DNA of 64,000 nt from Pseudisothecium myosuroides. Its lineage: Eukaryota > Streptophyta > Bryopsida > Hypnales > Lembophyllaceae. Shown here piece after piece: positions 23,830-35,348 of this stretch (positions are counted from its first letter, which is position 1; each line of letters starts with the position of its first letter). Under the pieces are notes generated by a model that searched no databases, had not been told where the DNA came from, and worked only from the letters and a program-made list of their open reading frames with translations. The stretch is taken from the NCBI GenBank assembly GCA_951799445.1, contig OX637297.1:310001-374000 (forward strand). The letters are read 5' to 3'. A program made the translations under genes and the position numbers.

Positions 23830-26196
23830 GCGTTGGCTACATCGGACGATCGGCACCTCTACCGGACGGGCGAATCGGACGGACGGACGGGCAGGCGGTC
23901 TGGGCGGTGTGACATTCCTGCTTCATCGGAGTCGACTTGACTGCTGCCCAGGTTAGAATCTTGCGCATAAGTGGTGGGGGTGACACGTCACCAGATTTTG
24001 TCTCAGATCCAACCTCAAACTCTTCTTCCTCGGAATCTTTGATCATCGCCAAGTCCAGCTGCTCTGCTTCCGCTGTCTTCCCTAGATCTATTGCCGTGCT
24101 GTCCCATCTGGGTGAAGGAAGTCCTCCAAAAGGGTCCAGGCCGGATTTGATATGGCCCCCATCCGATCAATGAGATCACTACGAACCTTTAGTTTGAGTA
24201 TCCTGATTGTCCCTGCCAGTCTCGACCGGGTTGGCGGAACATTTGGCGGGACGGAAACTTTCTGCAGCACCAAAACGGATGTCACACTCTACTGCCTCTC
24301 CAATTCGGGTACCAGATTTCCACCTGTTCGTGGCACCCGTACTTGAGTCAAAGATGTACCTGCAGGTTGCGATAGAAGGGACCCCAATCCCTAAGACTGT
24401 GGCTGAGCTGGAACATTGGGATTCTGCTTGACCGGAGTCCTCATGAACAAGGTATTGGGGACTTCCGGAAATTGCGAGAAGTCCATGGCCTTATCCAGAT
24501 CAAGGTGTCCCAACATTTGGCGCATTTCCTTCAACACCGTTTCCATCCTGGCTTGAAAGTTGACTAGGATCGTCACCACCTTTGATCCGGTTACATGGCC
24601 TTCCTTTATCAGCCGATCGTCAAAGAGGTTGGATCTAACCACAAGATCCACTAGCTACACAACCAATGCCGTCAAATTTTGGACGAGTTGAAGAGCTTCT
24701 GTTTCCTTTTGCCTTGTTGTTTCCAGCTCTTTTTCTGCCCAATTTACCCGGAATTGGAGGTCATCCCAGTCCTTCTCCAAGTTTCAGATTTGCTCTTCCT
24801 TTCTGTACAGCACATGAAGACCCGGTCGTTGCTTGATTTCCTCCACAATCTTATTCGGTTCCACCTTCAATTCCTTACTAATCTCGACTATAAGAACCGC
24901 CATGTTGTCGTGCAACTGCTGAGCCTGCTGCATCCACTAGATTCTGGTATCAAAGAACTACGAATATTCTTCCTCTACTGAAGCCTGACTAGGCTCTCCT
25001 TCTTCCGATGTTGGCAGTTTTCCTTGTGAGGCTGGATTGGTTGACTTCCTCCACTTATCTCGACGATCGGCAAATTCCTCTTTCTCCTCTTGTCGTTCTT
25101 CTTCCTTGGACTCCTGCTGATCTAGCTCAATTTCATTCGTCAGGCCATACTGTAGGATTGTGGCCCCGGTGTCATATGCTATCACCTCCTGACAACTCAG
25201 AATCTTCTTTTGGTGGTAGAGGTGGAACAAGTACGGGCTGATAAGGTTGTGTTTACTCCTCAACACATGCTCAACCAGTTTTGATACCACACTTGTGATA
25301 ACCTTACCCCAATACACAAATCTATCCTCCATAGCCCCAAAGATGGTGTTAGCCACCGTGACCATAACCCGGGTAGACTTTTTCGGATATAGGAGTGGAA
25401 TCAGGAATTCCAGCACCCGTCTATGCCTATCGTTCCTACAATCACTAATGGTGTATCCCTCCTTTGTATAGGCTGGATTCCGGAACTTTTTGCTCGCGTA
25501 CTTATCCGACCAAGAGGCTAATCCAAAACCATTTGTCTTGAACAAATACACCTCCGTCCAAACATCCTCGGTCCAAACTACGGGTTGACCCCTAATTGTC
25601 AACTTGTATTGATTTGGAACCCCTAAGATGAGCTCCTGAATCATATCCTCACTCTTGATGTTCCACGGCCTCCATATCAGTCCGATGCACCCTATAAAAA
25701 TAAAATCCTCCTCTAACTACTTCCGGATGGTCGGGTCGGAAGGGATAGCAGGAGAAACCATCCGGGCTGTGACCGTCAGTTTATGGAGTAGCGGATTGCC
25801 GCCCTCCGCCATGGGATACCAACACAAGGAACACTAATCCAGCGCAAACGGCATCGACCTCACCTTTCTCTCCTTGGCACAATTCCTAACTCACCACTCT
25901 TTCACTCAACTACACGAGCGCGGAGTCCTGCAAAACAGAAAGAGAGAAGAATAGAGTGGCGGTGAGCTTAAGTACCCGACGAGCGGCCGACGATTCCAGG
26001 TGGAGAACGGGTAGGAGACCATTCCCATAACGGTACCCTAGTTTCCTAGACCAGACGTCTAGGCTGTAGGCTCCATCCATCCGGGACCAGGGTTGTCTTG
26101 TCTGACACATTTTTGGGTTTAGGTGTCGTGTTGGACGTCTGACGTCGCGTGTCGTATAGGACAACATGACGGATGGGCGTCGCACCTCGTCGCACA
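23830..26196 (-). pseudogene. Diverged single-gene LTR-like element, 5' part, with decayed gene
   Basis: A minus-strand gene starts at ATG about 25813 (MAEGGNPLLHK). It follows the same plan as the gene at 54410-56308: RPWNIKSEDMIQELILG, then NQYKLTIRGQPVVWTE, RVMVTVANTIFGA and LISPYLFHLYH, a charged Glu/Lys/Arg segment, then VTGSKVVTILVNFQ. It is clearly more diverged than the other two copies and is broken by several stops and frameshifts, including one after PTIRK and one after EEEYS. The most open part is 24958-25644. The frame reaches SEEEEFEVGSETKSG near 24000, then degenerates at the foldback edge. The upstream end may be CGCACA at 26196. The gene resembles the plant 'transposon protein' (Transposase_32-like) type, but this is a weak motif-level impression. 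Confidence 0.6.
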
Positions 26197-26259
26197 AGGG
26201 TAAAAAAATTTATCCCTTGGTAATTCGATTTTGCCTATGTGGCACGCTCCAAAATCTGA

Positions 26260-26643
26260 CATGGAAACTCACGTATGTGACTGCAGGTGGGGGCGCGTGC
26301 AGGTCACGGTAAGACGACATTGGGTCCAAATTCCAGGGCGACATCGAGTCCAGGATGAGGGGCGACTTCGGGTTCGATGGCGATCTCGGGTATAGGGGCC
26401 TCTGGGCAACTTCAGGTTCGATGGCAACCTCGGGAACAGGGGCCTCTGGGCAACATCGGGTGAGGAACGCTGGGTGACTTCGGGTCCACCTCCTTGGGCG
26501 ACCTCGGGTTCAAGTGCGACCACGGATTGAGGTTTAGGTGGGCGACCGCGTGTAATTTGAAGTGCGGCTGCCGGTTCAGTGGGCGACCTCGGGTCAAGAG
26601 GGCGACCTTGGGTCTACCTTTTTAGGGCGGATATAGGTCCCTC
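26260..26643 (+). repeat. GGCGACCTCGGGT dispersed array 1
   Basis: About a dozen degenerate copies of GGCGACCTCGGGT separated by variable spacers of roughly 10-20 bp. It contains GTGGGGGCGCGTGCAGGTC, which is also found in the array at 39895-40300, so it belongs to the same module. Reading frames across it are repeat artefacts. Confidence 0.8.
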
Positions 26644-26647
26644 TTAA

Positions 26648-27085
26648 CCCCTATATGCCCAAAACCTTCTTTTAGTTTTACGGATTTGCTCCAATTTCAC
26701 AAGAAAAGTCAACAAATTTTATAATTCTATGAATTTTAGGAAAATGGTTACCGTACAAATTCTGAAGGGACTTGTTAAAGATCACATAGAAAAAGAACAC
26801 ACAACAACATCACTTATGGATCGAAAAAATATAATGTGGGAGTCTGAGGGTGTTCAAACTCCTATATTGATTTGAAGTCTTCTGATCCGCTTTTCACATG
26901 TCAAATCTAGAAACTGGTTACATTCAAAAATATGAAGTTCAATGGGATAACATGTATAACCCCTATCAATTTCAGGCTTCTCACAAATAAGCTATTTAAT
27001 TACTCAAAATGAAGCTTTTACTTCCAAATATACTAGAAGTTCAGGAACTTCAACTACAAATCTTTACTACAAAACAGATAAGCTA
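26648..27085. mobile_element. TTAA-type element, type 1, partial
   Basis: TTAA at 26644-26647 is followed by CCCCTATATGCCCAAAACC. The body matches the elements at 32872-33477 and 42033-42664, for example ACCGTACAAATTC, a run before CACAACAACATCACTTATG, and CTTTTCACATGTCAA. The opposite end is missing; the hAT coding region begins soon after. Confidence 0.6.
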
Positions 27086-27125
27086 AACCCTTCAAACACT
27101 AATGTCTACTATATTGCCTAGACAT

Positions 27126-29000
27126 CTAGTTCCTTGGTCCGTAAGTGGAATCGCTTTGTACTTCATCAGCGTCGGGGTCCGTATCCTCATGCGACTCTGG
27201 GGGGTTCCTATTGTCCCCCGAGCTCTTGTTCTCGTCATCTTCTCTTGTTACTGGTTCATTTCGTATCTCACGTTCAATCTCAGAGTTAAGGTTCTGTACT
27301 TCAATATCTTGACCACTCGGGACTTCCGTTGGCACGAATCGCTTCGTGAGCTTCCTTGCATCGGTGGTTCCATCAATGTTGGGCCCTTCTCTATTCAACT
27401 GACCAACAATTTGCGTGGAACATCCCGCCCCCATGCTATATTGTTGGACAACCTTGTTTACACGTTTGGGATTCCTCTGTGCCCTCTCATCCCTGGTCCT
27501 GAAACGCTTTTTTGTTCCTCTTCTGCGTCCATGCACTGCACGTGATGATTCTCCAAGGCCAGATAGAGGTGAAGGTTGAGTGGGCTGGAGAGCTGAGCTA
27601 CGAACGTCTTCATCAACGCTCGGTATTGCACGTCGGTGTCTAGGCAGCCTTGCTGGAGGGGTAGGAATAGACCTCCTGACCATAGCCAAGTTTGTGGCTC
27701 GCCCATGATTGGAAGGTGCATTATGCGTCATGTTCAGGACTCTATCCAATGGAACATTATCTGAATCATATCCCCTTGCATTAGATGTTCGAGGGTTTCC
27801 TTCGTTCAATACTGCTGGAATTGGAATTCTCTCTTGTGGCACTTCATCAACGAGAGGTGCTTCTCCTTGCCGTTCACTTCCTAAACTTCTACGTGTAGCG
27901 CTCCGAAGATTTTTTGCTGGGCTCAAAGGCACCCGTGCTAGTACCGGAGATCTCGTCCGCCGTGATGATGCTGCCATAGGACTATGTAAGCCTTCTTCGT
28001 TTAATACTGCAGGAATTGGAATTCTCTCATGTGCCACTTCATCGACAAGAGGTGCCTCTCCTTGCCGTTCACTTCCTAAACTTCTACGTGCAGCGCTCCA
28101 AAGATTCAATGCTTGGCTTGAAGGCACCCGTGCTAGTACCGAAGATCTCGTCCGCCGTGATGATGCTGCCATAGGACTATGCAAGCCTTCTTCGTTCAAT
28201 ACTGCAGGAATTGGAATTCTCTCATGTGCCACTTCATTGACAGGAGGTGCTTGAGCTTTCCGTTCACTTCCTAAACTTCTACGTGCACCGCTTCGAAGAT
28301 TCATTGCTAGGCTCGAGGGCACCTGTGCTGGTACTGGAGATCTCGTCCGCCAATCTAATGCTGGCATAGGGCTACATAAGCCTTCGATGTCTAGATTGGG
28401 AGTTAATTCCCTCAACAGCGGTAAATCCTCTATTGGATCCGCATGCCACGCACGAACCCGGACCGGTGAAGGTGAACGTAAGATTTCTTCCTCAGCTGAA
28501 TTGTTCCCATCATTCCCTGCCGCAAACGTGTTTGGATAAAAATAATGTCGTTGATAAGGAGACACACGAGGAAGAATCATTGTAGCCCAGACATTGCCGC
28601 GTAGGCGCTCCTCTTCGTCCTTACGATTCTCGTTCGCTTCCATGAAATCGGGAATCACTTCTTCCTCATCTTCCGATTCCAATGGCTCATCCTGCTCCGG
28701 AGCCTCATCCTCCTCTACAAGGAGGTCCTCGTAGAAAAGAGCAGGGTTGTGTCCACGTTTCTCACGTTCTAGTTTGCTGTTCATGTAAATGTATACCAAT
28801 GTCTTCGCCTTGGATGTGGCTAGGCGGTTTTGCACTTTATTGTGCACAAATGAATACATGCTCCAATTCCTCTCACATGAAGATGCTGAGCACGTCAACC
28901 CAAGAATTCTCTTTGCAATCTTCGGAAGAGCATTGCCACCCACCCGGTTCCACCACTGATGAGGGAATAATTTACATTGATTGATATTGGGAGCCTCCAA
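27126..29000 (-). CDS. hAT transposase, C-terminal part with long repetitive tail
   Basis: This frame continues directly, in the same phase, from the DUF659 frame at 29001-30569; only a TAA at 29001-29003 separates them. The first 70 residues are a hAT C-terminal dimerisation region: a Trp-rich start (FPHQWWNRVGG), then SASSCERNWSMYSFVHNK and RLATSKAKTLVYIYMNSKL. In hAT transposases this region follows the catalytic core and drives dimerisation. About 540 further residues are low-complexity and include three 65-residue tandem repeats (RRSLGSERQGEAP...IPIPAVLNE...). Most hAT proteins end shortly after the dimerisation region, so this tail is unusual. Either the TAA is a nonsense mutation or an intron lies there. 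Overlapping plus-strand frames are shadows. Confidence 0.75.
   Translation of the reverse strand: MEAPNINQCKLFPHQWWNRVGGNALPKIAKRILGLTCSASSCERNWSMYSFVHNKVQNRLATSKAKTLVYIYMNSKLEREKRGHNPALFYEDLLVEEDEAPEQDEPLESEDEEEVIPDFMEANENRKDEEERLRGNVWATMILPRVSPYQRHYFYPNTFAAGNDGNNSAEEEILRSPSPVRVRAWHADPIEDLPLLRELTPNLDIEGLCSPMPALDWRTRSPVPAQVPSSLAMNLRSGARRSLGSERKAQAPPVNEVAHERIPIPAVLNEEGLHSPMAASSRRTRSSVLARVPSSQALNLWSAARRSLGSERQGEAPLVDEVAHERIPIPAVLNEEGLHSPMAASSRRTRSPVLARVPLSPAKNLRSATRRSLGSERQGEAPLVDEVPQERIPIPAVLNEGNPRTSNARGYDSDNVPLDRVLNMTHNAPSNHGRATNLAMVRRSIPTPPARLPRHRRAIPSVDEDVRSSALQPTQPSPLSGLGESSRAVHGRRRGTKKRFRTRDERAQRNPKRVNKVVQQYSMGAGCSTQIVGQLNREGPNIDGTTDARKLTKRFVPTEVPSGQDIEVQNLNSEIEREIRNEPVTREDDENKSSGDNRNPPESHEDTDPDADEVQSDSTYGPRN
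27808..28395 (-). repeat. Three 195-bp in-frame repeats in the hAT tail
   Basis: The word AATACTGC(A/T)GGAATTGG recurs at about 27808, 28003 and 28198, a 195-bp period equal to 65 codons. The repeats keep the reading frame, and a more diverged fourth copy lies at the C-proximal side of the dimerisation region. Repeat identity is high, suggesting recent expansion. Confidence 0.85.
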
Positions 29001-30569
29001 TTAGGGGTCAAATGGATCGGTCTTTTCTTCAAATTGCGTCAACTCCATCATTGCGTCATAAAAGGACACTCCCAGTGGCGCGCTCATTTTTCGTATGACT
29101 TGATTCAGGGCTTGCTTGGCTTCTCCATTGTTAAGAATGGAAGGTAGATCTGTCAAGAAGGGGTTCAATAGTGCCCCCGCAAAGTGCAAATCCGTTCTCA
29201 TCAACTTCCAACGAGCGTCAAATTGAGCCTCATACCTGTCTGCCACCACCGGATCTAGCTCAAACGGCACTCGTCTGAGACTAAACACGTGGGTTCTCAA
29301 GTTCGCCATTATTAACCAAGCTTGAGGCATTGCCGGAATTTTGCCATCAAAATGACGAAGAGCGAGGAGGACGGGCTCTACCATGTACAAAAAATTGTTG
29401 CACCTTGTCCAGAACGCATCCGCTTTTATGTTCGTCCGACACTCCTTTCCTCGGGCAAGAAGTACACGCCCGTTTTTCCTCTGCTCCAAACTGAACTCAA
29501 ACGCCATGTAGGTGTCATCACTGACCACAAAGTTCAACGCTTGACGTAACTCCACCAAACGGTCTATCATCAAGAAATTGGTGGCGAAGCGTGTTTGACC
29601 TGGAAGTCTCAACGCCTTGTTCGGTGACCACTTCCGAAACAAAGCCAAAGTAAATTGGTATTTTTTTATGTACTTCACTATATCCCTACAGTCTGGCACC
29701 AATTCCTTCATCCTCAAATCTTTTCCCCAATCTTCCAAAAGTAAGTCCAGGATGTGTGCTGCACACCCCTGTTTATACATATGAGGGTACTTCAACTCCA
29801 AGCTTGTCATGGCCCTTGTCATTACTGCAGCGTTGTCCGTAAAAAGTTGCACAATGTTGAGAGGGCCAACCACCTCTATGTATTTCGACATCTTCTCTGT
29901 CGTGTAGGCAATGTCCTTTCTATCTCCCGTGCTATCCACCGATCCCAAAAAGACATCCTTAGTAGGACAGACCAACATCATGTTCATCAATGGACGCACA
30001 TTGGTATCAGACCAACCATCCGAACAAAAAGTTGCTCCGTATTGGCTAATAGAGTTCTTCGTCCACTCAGAGACCACATTTGTAACGGCTACTTTCTTCA
30101 CATCTATCATCTTTGTCCGCACTGCGTTGTACGATGGCGGGTGGTACACAATTCCAGCTGCCGCCGTTTCCTTGACTGCGTTCACGAAGGCAGGGTGTCG
30201 CACAACATTGAATGCAATATTGGCCTCATAAAAGAAAGAAGCCCACATCTTATCTAACTTCTGCCTGAGGCCCACCTGTAACGCCTCATCCATACTTCTT
30301 TGACGGGAAACAGAAGGCCGATTAGGCCTTCTTTGGACTACGGCGGGAGTAGAATCTATTGAATCGGGAGTAGGAGTTGTTGTTTCATCCATGCCAGTAG
30401 GGTTTGCTGAGACTTCCGCCTCCACGTCCACTGGAGGCTGAACAAGGGACTCTGCTACTGCATTGCCTACATTATCGGGAACTGGTGCCTCGTACATCTC
30501 TTCGTAGCTCATGGATTTAGGAACAACCCCTCCGCAATTTTCAAACTTCTGACATACACACCTTGGCAT
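29001..30569 (-). CDS. hAT-superfamily transposase core (DUF659 type)
   Basis: This 522-residue frame carries the plant DUF659/hAT core. A region around residues 150-270 reads WTKNSISQYGATFCSDGWSD, then a conserved LFTDNAAVMTRA block and the CAAHILDLLLEDWGKD block, typical of the RNase H-like catalytic fold (D near DGWSD and D near TDNA). A Pro/Thr-rich linker precedes it (residues 35-100). The protein would bind element ends and catalyse cut-and-paste transposition in the nucleus. The frame stops at TAA just before the dimerisation region, which lies in the same phase downstream. The N-terminal BED zinc finger is only partly in this frame (see 30570-30800). Terminal inverted repeats and an 8-bp target duplication were not identified. 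Confidence 0.85.
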   Translation of the reverse strand: MPRCVCQKFENCGGVVPKSMSYEEMYEAPVPDNVGNAVAESLVQPPVDVEAEVSANPTGMDETTTPTPDSIDSTPAVVQRRPNRPSVSRQRSMDEALQVGLRQKLDKMWASFFYEANIAFNVVRHPAFVNAVKETAAAGIVYHPPSYNAVRTKMIDVKKVAVTNVVSEWTKNSISQYGATFCSDGWSDTNVRPLMNMMLVCPTKDVFLGSVDSTGDRKDIAYTTEKMSKYIEVVGPLNIVQLFTDNAAVMTRAMTSLELKYPHMYKQGCAAHILDLLLEDWGKDLRMKELVPDCRDIVKYIKKYQFTLALFRKWSPNKALRLPGQTRFATNFLMIDRLVELRQALNFVVSDDTYMAFEFSLEQRKNGRVLLARGKECRTNIKADAFWTRCNNFLYMVEPVLLALRHFDGKIPAMPQAWLIMANLRTHVFSLRRVPFELDPVVADRYEAQFDARWKLMRTDLHFAGALLNPFLTDLPSILNNGEAKQALNQVIRKMSAPLGVSFYDAMMELTQFEEKTDPFDP

Positions 30570-30800
30570 TTCCTTACAACAATCTAACGTGGGATTACCG
30601 CCATGTCCAAAATGAATGAATGCCCTCTTTCGTACAAATGCTATGCTCTAGCCACAAAAAACGCATTTTCGAGGATGGACCGAAACGTCGTTCTCAGTGC
30701 ACGGAACAAGCCAAGGGTCCCACTCCTTCGTAGCCCTACGTGTGTCGTTTACATTTGCTCCCCTCCCCACACCTCGTCTAGCCATAATGGAAACCCACTA
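30570..30800 (-). pseudogene. Decayed N-terminal BED zinc finger of the hAT gene
   Basis: In phase with the DUF659 frame, the minus strand reads SIAFVRKRAFIHFGHGGNP and then TLDCCKEMPRCVCQKF, which looks like the second half of a BED finger (the HxGHGG part followed by Cys). An in-frame TAG lies just before SIAF. The first half appears in another frame (FRSILENAFFVARA), where the expected CxxC pair is not clear. The DNA-binding N-terminus therefore seems damaged by a frameshift and a stop. Confidence 0.5.
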
Positions 30801-31098
30801 CGGATTCAAAGAATAATACTGTACCGATTGAACTGATAATGTATAGAAAGTTATGACAAAGTCACCCGCTAAAAGAGGTCTTGTGAACCCCTCAAAGCAA
30901 GGTTATTGCCCTCCGATGAACCAAAACGTCCGCAGGAAGCCTCTTTCGAAGATTCAAGTCCAGAGTCTAATCATCGAAGCAAGTTGAGAGACTAATGTTG
31001 CCCACGAGCTTTATAGTAACGGACTCCCTAGACCCGAGGTTGCCCCCTCATCGACTGCGGATCCACATCTCTGAACCTGAATTCGCCGAAAGGGCGAC

Positions 31099-32441
31099 TG
31101 TCAGAGTACGCGAAGTTCAAAAATGAAGAAAGTAGAGTAGAATAGGGTTAAAGTAGTAAAAGTTTTTTCACTTTTCGTATAGAAATAGGGAATTAGGAAC
31201 AAAAGTTTAGGATCAGAGATTAAGTATTTTCTAGACAGGCTAAAACTATAATTAGGTTTTCCGGAACCAAACGCAACTGCCAGCCGGAATCCGGAAGGTT
31301 CCGGAATTGTAGGAATTAGCCGATTTCCGGAATTTTAGGAAGTTCCGGATTTTTAGGGAGTTCCGGAATTTTAGGGATTTCTGGAATTTTAGGGATTAGC
31401 CAGTAGTTCCGGACTTTTAGGAGTTTAACGGTTTCCCGGTATTTCCGGAACGGTCTTCAGGGCCGTTGCCTTTTTGCTTTTTGGGTCGTTGGCCGGTTTT
31501 CTGGTGGCCGTTGGGGCTGCCTTTCTGTGGGTTTTTAAGGGTAAGCCGGCTTGTTGGCCTGTCATTCCTTTTCCTTGTTCATTTAATCTGAAGCATTCAG
31601 GAAAGCACTCGTTGGATTATTCTCTTGCGTATCGCGTCTATAGTCACTTGTATGGATGTGTAAGTGAGAGTGTGCAAGGGGAGGAGTCCGGATTCGTGGA
31701 CTGCCGGATTAGGCTAAGTGTGTCTTGCAGATGAGTTTTTAGACTTGCGCAGTGAGAAAGTGGCGCCTTTAAATCGCTGGTACGGTAATCCGGTGGAGAC
31801 CAAGGAGTGGTCCGGAAGCTAGTCCGAAATTCGCAGGGGCGGTTCCGTGCGGAGATAGGCAACCGCCAGAGGAATATTTCCACCCATCCAGAAGGCTAGT
31901 CAACCTCATGAGTGGTCGAGAGCTAGGAAGTCATTCCCTTAGTTCCGGAAGTCCGGTATCCGTCGTTGTAGTAAGGAGGACCTAACGCTACCCTATGTGA
32001 CCAGCTTTCCGGATAGGCCATCCGGGATGTTGTGAGGATGCCACCCTGTTTACTCAACTAGATCTATTCTTGGGTTGTGTTTTGTTTTATATTAATAGAG
32101 TTTATGTCAGATACGGAGTGGTGTAGTTCCCTACCCCTCGGAAAGAGCAAGTGAGGAACCCTCTGAGGGTAAAACAGAGGTATCGAAAACCAACTTGTTA
32201 GAAAGACGGAACCGGAAGATTGGATAGAGTCGGATCCGGAAGAGAATCCGGAAAGGAAGTAGTTCCGGAGAAGAGTTTGTGTGTTGAAAGGACCCCTCTT
32301 GAGGTGGTCAAAGTCCGGAAACTTAGAGGTCTACAAACACTAATTTTGAAGCAACGTCTGGAATCTCTTGGGATGATAACTTGTGTCATTTTAGCACGTT
32401 TTGTTGTTAAAAATACTTACGCCTAGATTACGCGTACGACA
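31099..32441 (+). mobile_element. Internally deleted LTR-like element, target duplication G(C/T)GAC
   Basis: Starts TGTCAGAGTACGCG and ends CGCGTACGACA, flanked by GCGAC (31094-31098) and GTGAC (32442-32446). From about 31390 onward it matches the 3' region of the elements at 34220-37690 and 53279-56759, including TTTTTAAGGG, ACTTGCGCAGTGAGAAAG and the terminus. The first 290 bp differ and no gene is present. It interrupts an array of GGCGAC words upstream of the hAT gene: removing it joins CGAAAGGGCGAC to TGCGGC. Confidence 0.8.
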
Positions 32442-32800
32442 GTGACTGCGGCTAAAGGACGGCCTCGCGTTTCCCCAAAGGGCGACCTCGGGTCCTAATC
32501 GGAATTTTTGAAATTTGGGCGACCACGGGTTCGAAACCGACCTCGCGGCCAAGAGGGCGACCTTGGGTACTTTGCTGAGGCGACCTCGCGTCCTCTGCTG
32601 TGGAGAACTCGGGTACTCTAATGGGGCGACCGCGCGTACAGGTGGCGACCGCAGATCCCCTACTTGGCCGACCTCGGGATTGGAGCGACCTTGGGTAGAG
32701 GGGCGACCGCGTGTACAGGTGGCGACCGCGGGTCTTCTACTTGGCCGACCTCGGGGTTGGAGCGACCTCGGGTGCAAGAATGACCGCGGGTACAAGGCAA
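32442..32800 (+). repeat. GGCGACCTCGGGT dispersed array 2 (upstream of the hAT gene)
   Basis: About 15 degenerate copies of GGCGACC(T/G)CGGGT with short spacers, continuing words seen at 31020-31098 before the element insertion. In the sense of the minus-strand hAT gene the unit reads ACCCGAGGTCGCC, the same sense as in arrays 3, 5 and 6 relative to their genes. Confidence 0.8.
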
Positions 32801-32871
32801 ATTCTTTTTCCCTTCCCCGGGAGTGTGAGCGGTAAAAACATACAAAATTATGATGTAGCGTAACCTTTTAA

Positions 32872-33477
32872 CCCCTAAATTCACAAGGCCTTCTATGAAC
32901 TTTCGGGAATTGCTCGAAATTGACCCAGAAAACAGCCTTTTAAATGGTTATATTTTTTTGCTTTATTGTAAACGTATTAATGTACCAATTCTAATTAGAT
33001 ATATAAGAGATCACCGAAAAGAAAAAAAAAATATCACTTATGATTCAAAGATTATAATAACTGATCATGTGGGTCTTGAAATACTGGAAGTCACTTTAAG
33101 TCTTTCAATCTTCTTTTCACATGCCAAGTTTACAAAGGTATTCACCCCAAAAATTTGAGGTATACGTCCTATTCTACATAACCCTAATCAATTCATGGCT
33201 TCTCAAAATGCACTCTCTTTTTTCTTAAGGATGTAAGATCTAAGGTTATTTCAACTTCAAGATCTAGTGCATTTCAGGTTCAGCTCCAAGTCAAGCCTTC
33301 AACAAGACAAAAAGTCGTGATCACAATGGACACCCTTTCTATTGAATTTCTAAAGTGATTTTGTATACTTCTGTGGGGCACTTCAATAAAATTTGTTCTG
33401 CCTTCTCATGTTTGTATACATCATTCCAAATTGTCGCATACATACTAAATTGTAAATAAATTAATGTCTGTTGCTTC
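32872..33477. mobile_element. TTAA-type element, type 1
   Basis: TTAA (32868-32871) followed by CCCCTAAATTCACAAGGCC. The body aligns with 26648-27085 and 42033-42664. The distal terminus has been replaced by, or abuts, the TTAA at 33478-33481 that starts the next element. AT-rich, no gene. Confidence 0.65.
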
Positions 33478-35348
33478 TTAACCCCTAAAGGACCGTTTGT
33501 CCCCTCGAGGGACAATTTCGGTCTGGGCAAGTTCCTACGGTCTCAATTTTTTGTGATTTTTTCTAGGATTTTCTGAGGGTGTGTATTTTTGTGAGAGCTT
33601 TGTGAATATATTATTTTTATTTTAATTGATGCTCGGAAGAAAAAGTTATGGCATAATAAGCACCAAGTTTGGCGGGCAGCACCAACAAAATCACAATAAA
33701 TGAAAAAAAAAATTGGCAAATTCTTTTTTTTCAAAGATTATATTTTTGTCTACATGTGAAGCTTTATTTCATTCAATTTGGACTAATAATGAGAAAGTTC
33801 TGGACAATCTTAGTTTTGCGGGCAATCTAAGCATCTTTTAGGCAAAGTAACTTTTAGAATTCATTTTTGAATGCAATTTGTAAGAATTTTAAGAATAAAT
33901 TGTTGGAATGGGTTAGATTTTCTTGCTAGAACAATCTTCCCGTTGGGATTCTTGTAATTCAATTCCATCTAAAACCTATTAACTATTTAATTTTTTCTTC
34001 ACTCTTTGACCCATTTCTACTTAACAATTTTTTAATGAATGAAAATTAAGTGTTTTTTTATTTAAATATTTTTGGGAGATTCTCCACTCAACTAATTAAC
34101 ATAAATAAGTAGAAAATCAAAATCAAGAGTGCAAAAAACTTGAACTAAAAAAATTCAAAGACAAAACATCTAATTAAGCAAGGTGCTCAAAAACTTGTTT
34201 CTTTCACTATAAAGGCATATGTCGTACGCATAATCTAGGCATAAGTATTTTTAACAACAAAACGTGCTAAAATGACACAAGTTATCGTCCTAGGAGATTC
34301 TAGACGTTGCTTCAAAATTAGTGTTTCCAGACCTCTAAGTTTCCGGACTTTGACCACCTCGAGAGGGGTCCTTTCAACACACGAATTCTTTTTCGGAACT
34401 ACTTCCTTTCCGGATTCTCTTCCGGATCCGACTCTATCCAATCTTCCGGTTCCGTCTTTCTAACAAGTTGGTTTTCGATACCTCTGTTTTACCCTCAGAG
34501 GGTTCCTTACTTGCTCTTTCCGAGGGGTAGGGAACTACACCACTCCGTATCTGACATAAACTCTATTAACATAAAACAAAACACAACCCAAGAATAGATC
34601 TAGTTGAGTAAACAGGGTGGCATCCTCACAACATCCCGGATGGCCTATCCGGAAAGCTGGTCACATAGGGTAGCGTTAGGTCCTCCTTACTACAACGACG
34701 GATACCGGACTTCCAGAACTAAGGGAATGACTTCCTAGCTCTCGACCACTCATGAGGTTGACTAGCCTTCCGGATGGGTGGAAATATTCCTCTGGCGGTC
34801 GCCTATCTCCACACGGAACCGCCCCTGCGAATTTCGGACTAGCTTCCGGACCACTCCTTGGTCTCCACCGGATTACCGTACCAGCAATTTAAAGGCGCCA
34901 CTTTCTCACTGCGCAAGTCTAAAAACTCATCTGCAAGACACACTTAGTCTAATCCGGCAGTCCACGAATCCGGACTCCTCCCCTTGCACACTCTCACTTA
35001 CACATCTACACAAGTGACTATAGACGCGATACGTAAGAGAATAATCCACAAGTGCTTTCCTGAATGCCTCAGATTGAATATACAAGGAAAAGGAATGACA
35101 GGCCAACAAGCCGGCCTGCCTTTAAAAACCCACAGAAAGGCAACCCAAACGGCCACTTGAAATCCAGCCAACGGTCCAACACAAAGCAAAAAGCAAAAAG
35201 GTAACGGCCCTAAAGACCGTTCCGGGAATACCGGGAAACCGTTAAACTCCTAAAAGTCCGGAACTACTGGCCCCACATCCGGAAAATCCGTTTTCGGAAC
35301 TACTATCCTGGTAAGAATCCTAACTATTATTTCTGCTACCCTAAATAG

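Noticed and set aside
26269..26597. Frames rich in RPLNRQPH or LPRGPYTRG, and similar ones at 32391-32884, 41485-41932 and 48527-48922
   Set aside because: They are translations of the GGCGACCTCGGGT arrays.
27709..28254. 181-residue plus-strand frame with repeated SFNTAGIGILSC
   Set aside because: Antisense shadow of the 195-bp repeats in the hAT tail.
27126..30569. Reassigned stop codons (as in some green algae) to explain the many in-frame stops
   Set aside because: All three stop codons interrupt genes here, frameshifts accompany them, and sister copies have sense codons at several of the sites; ordinary decay explains them better.
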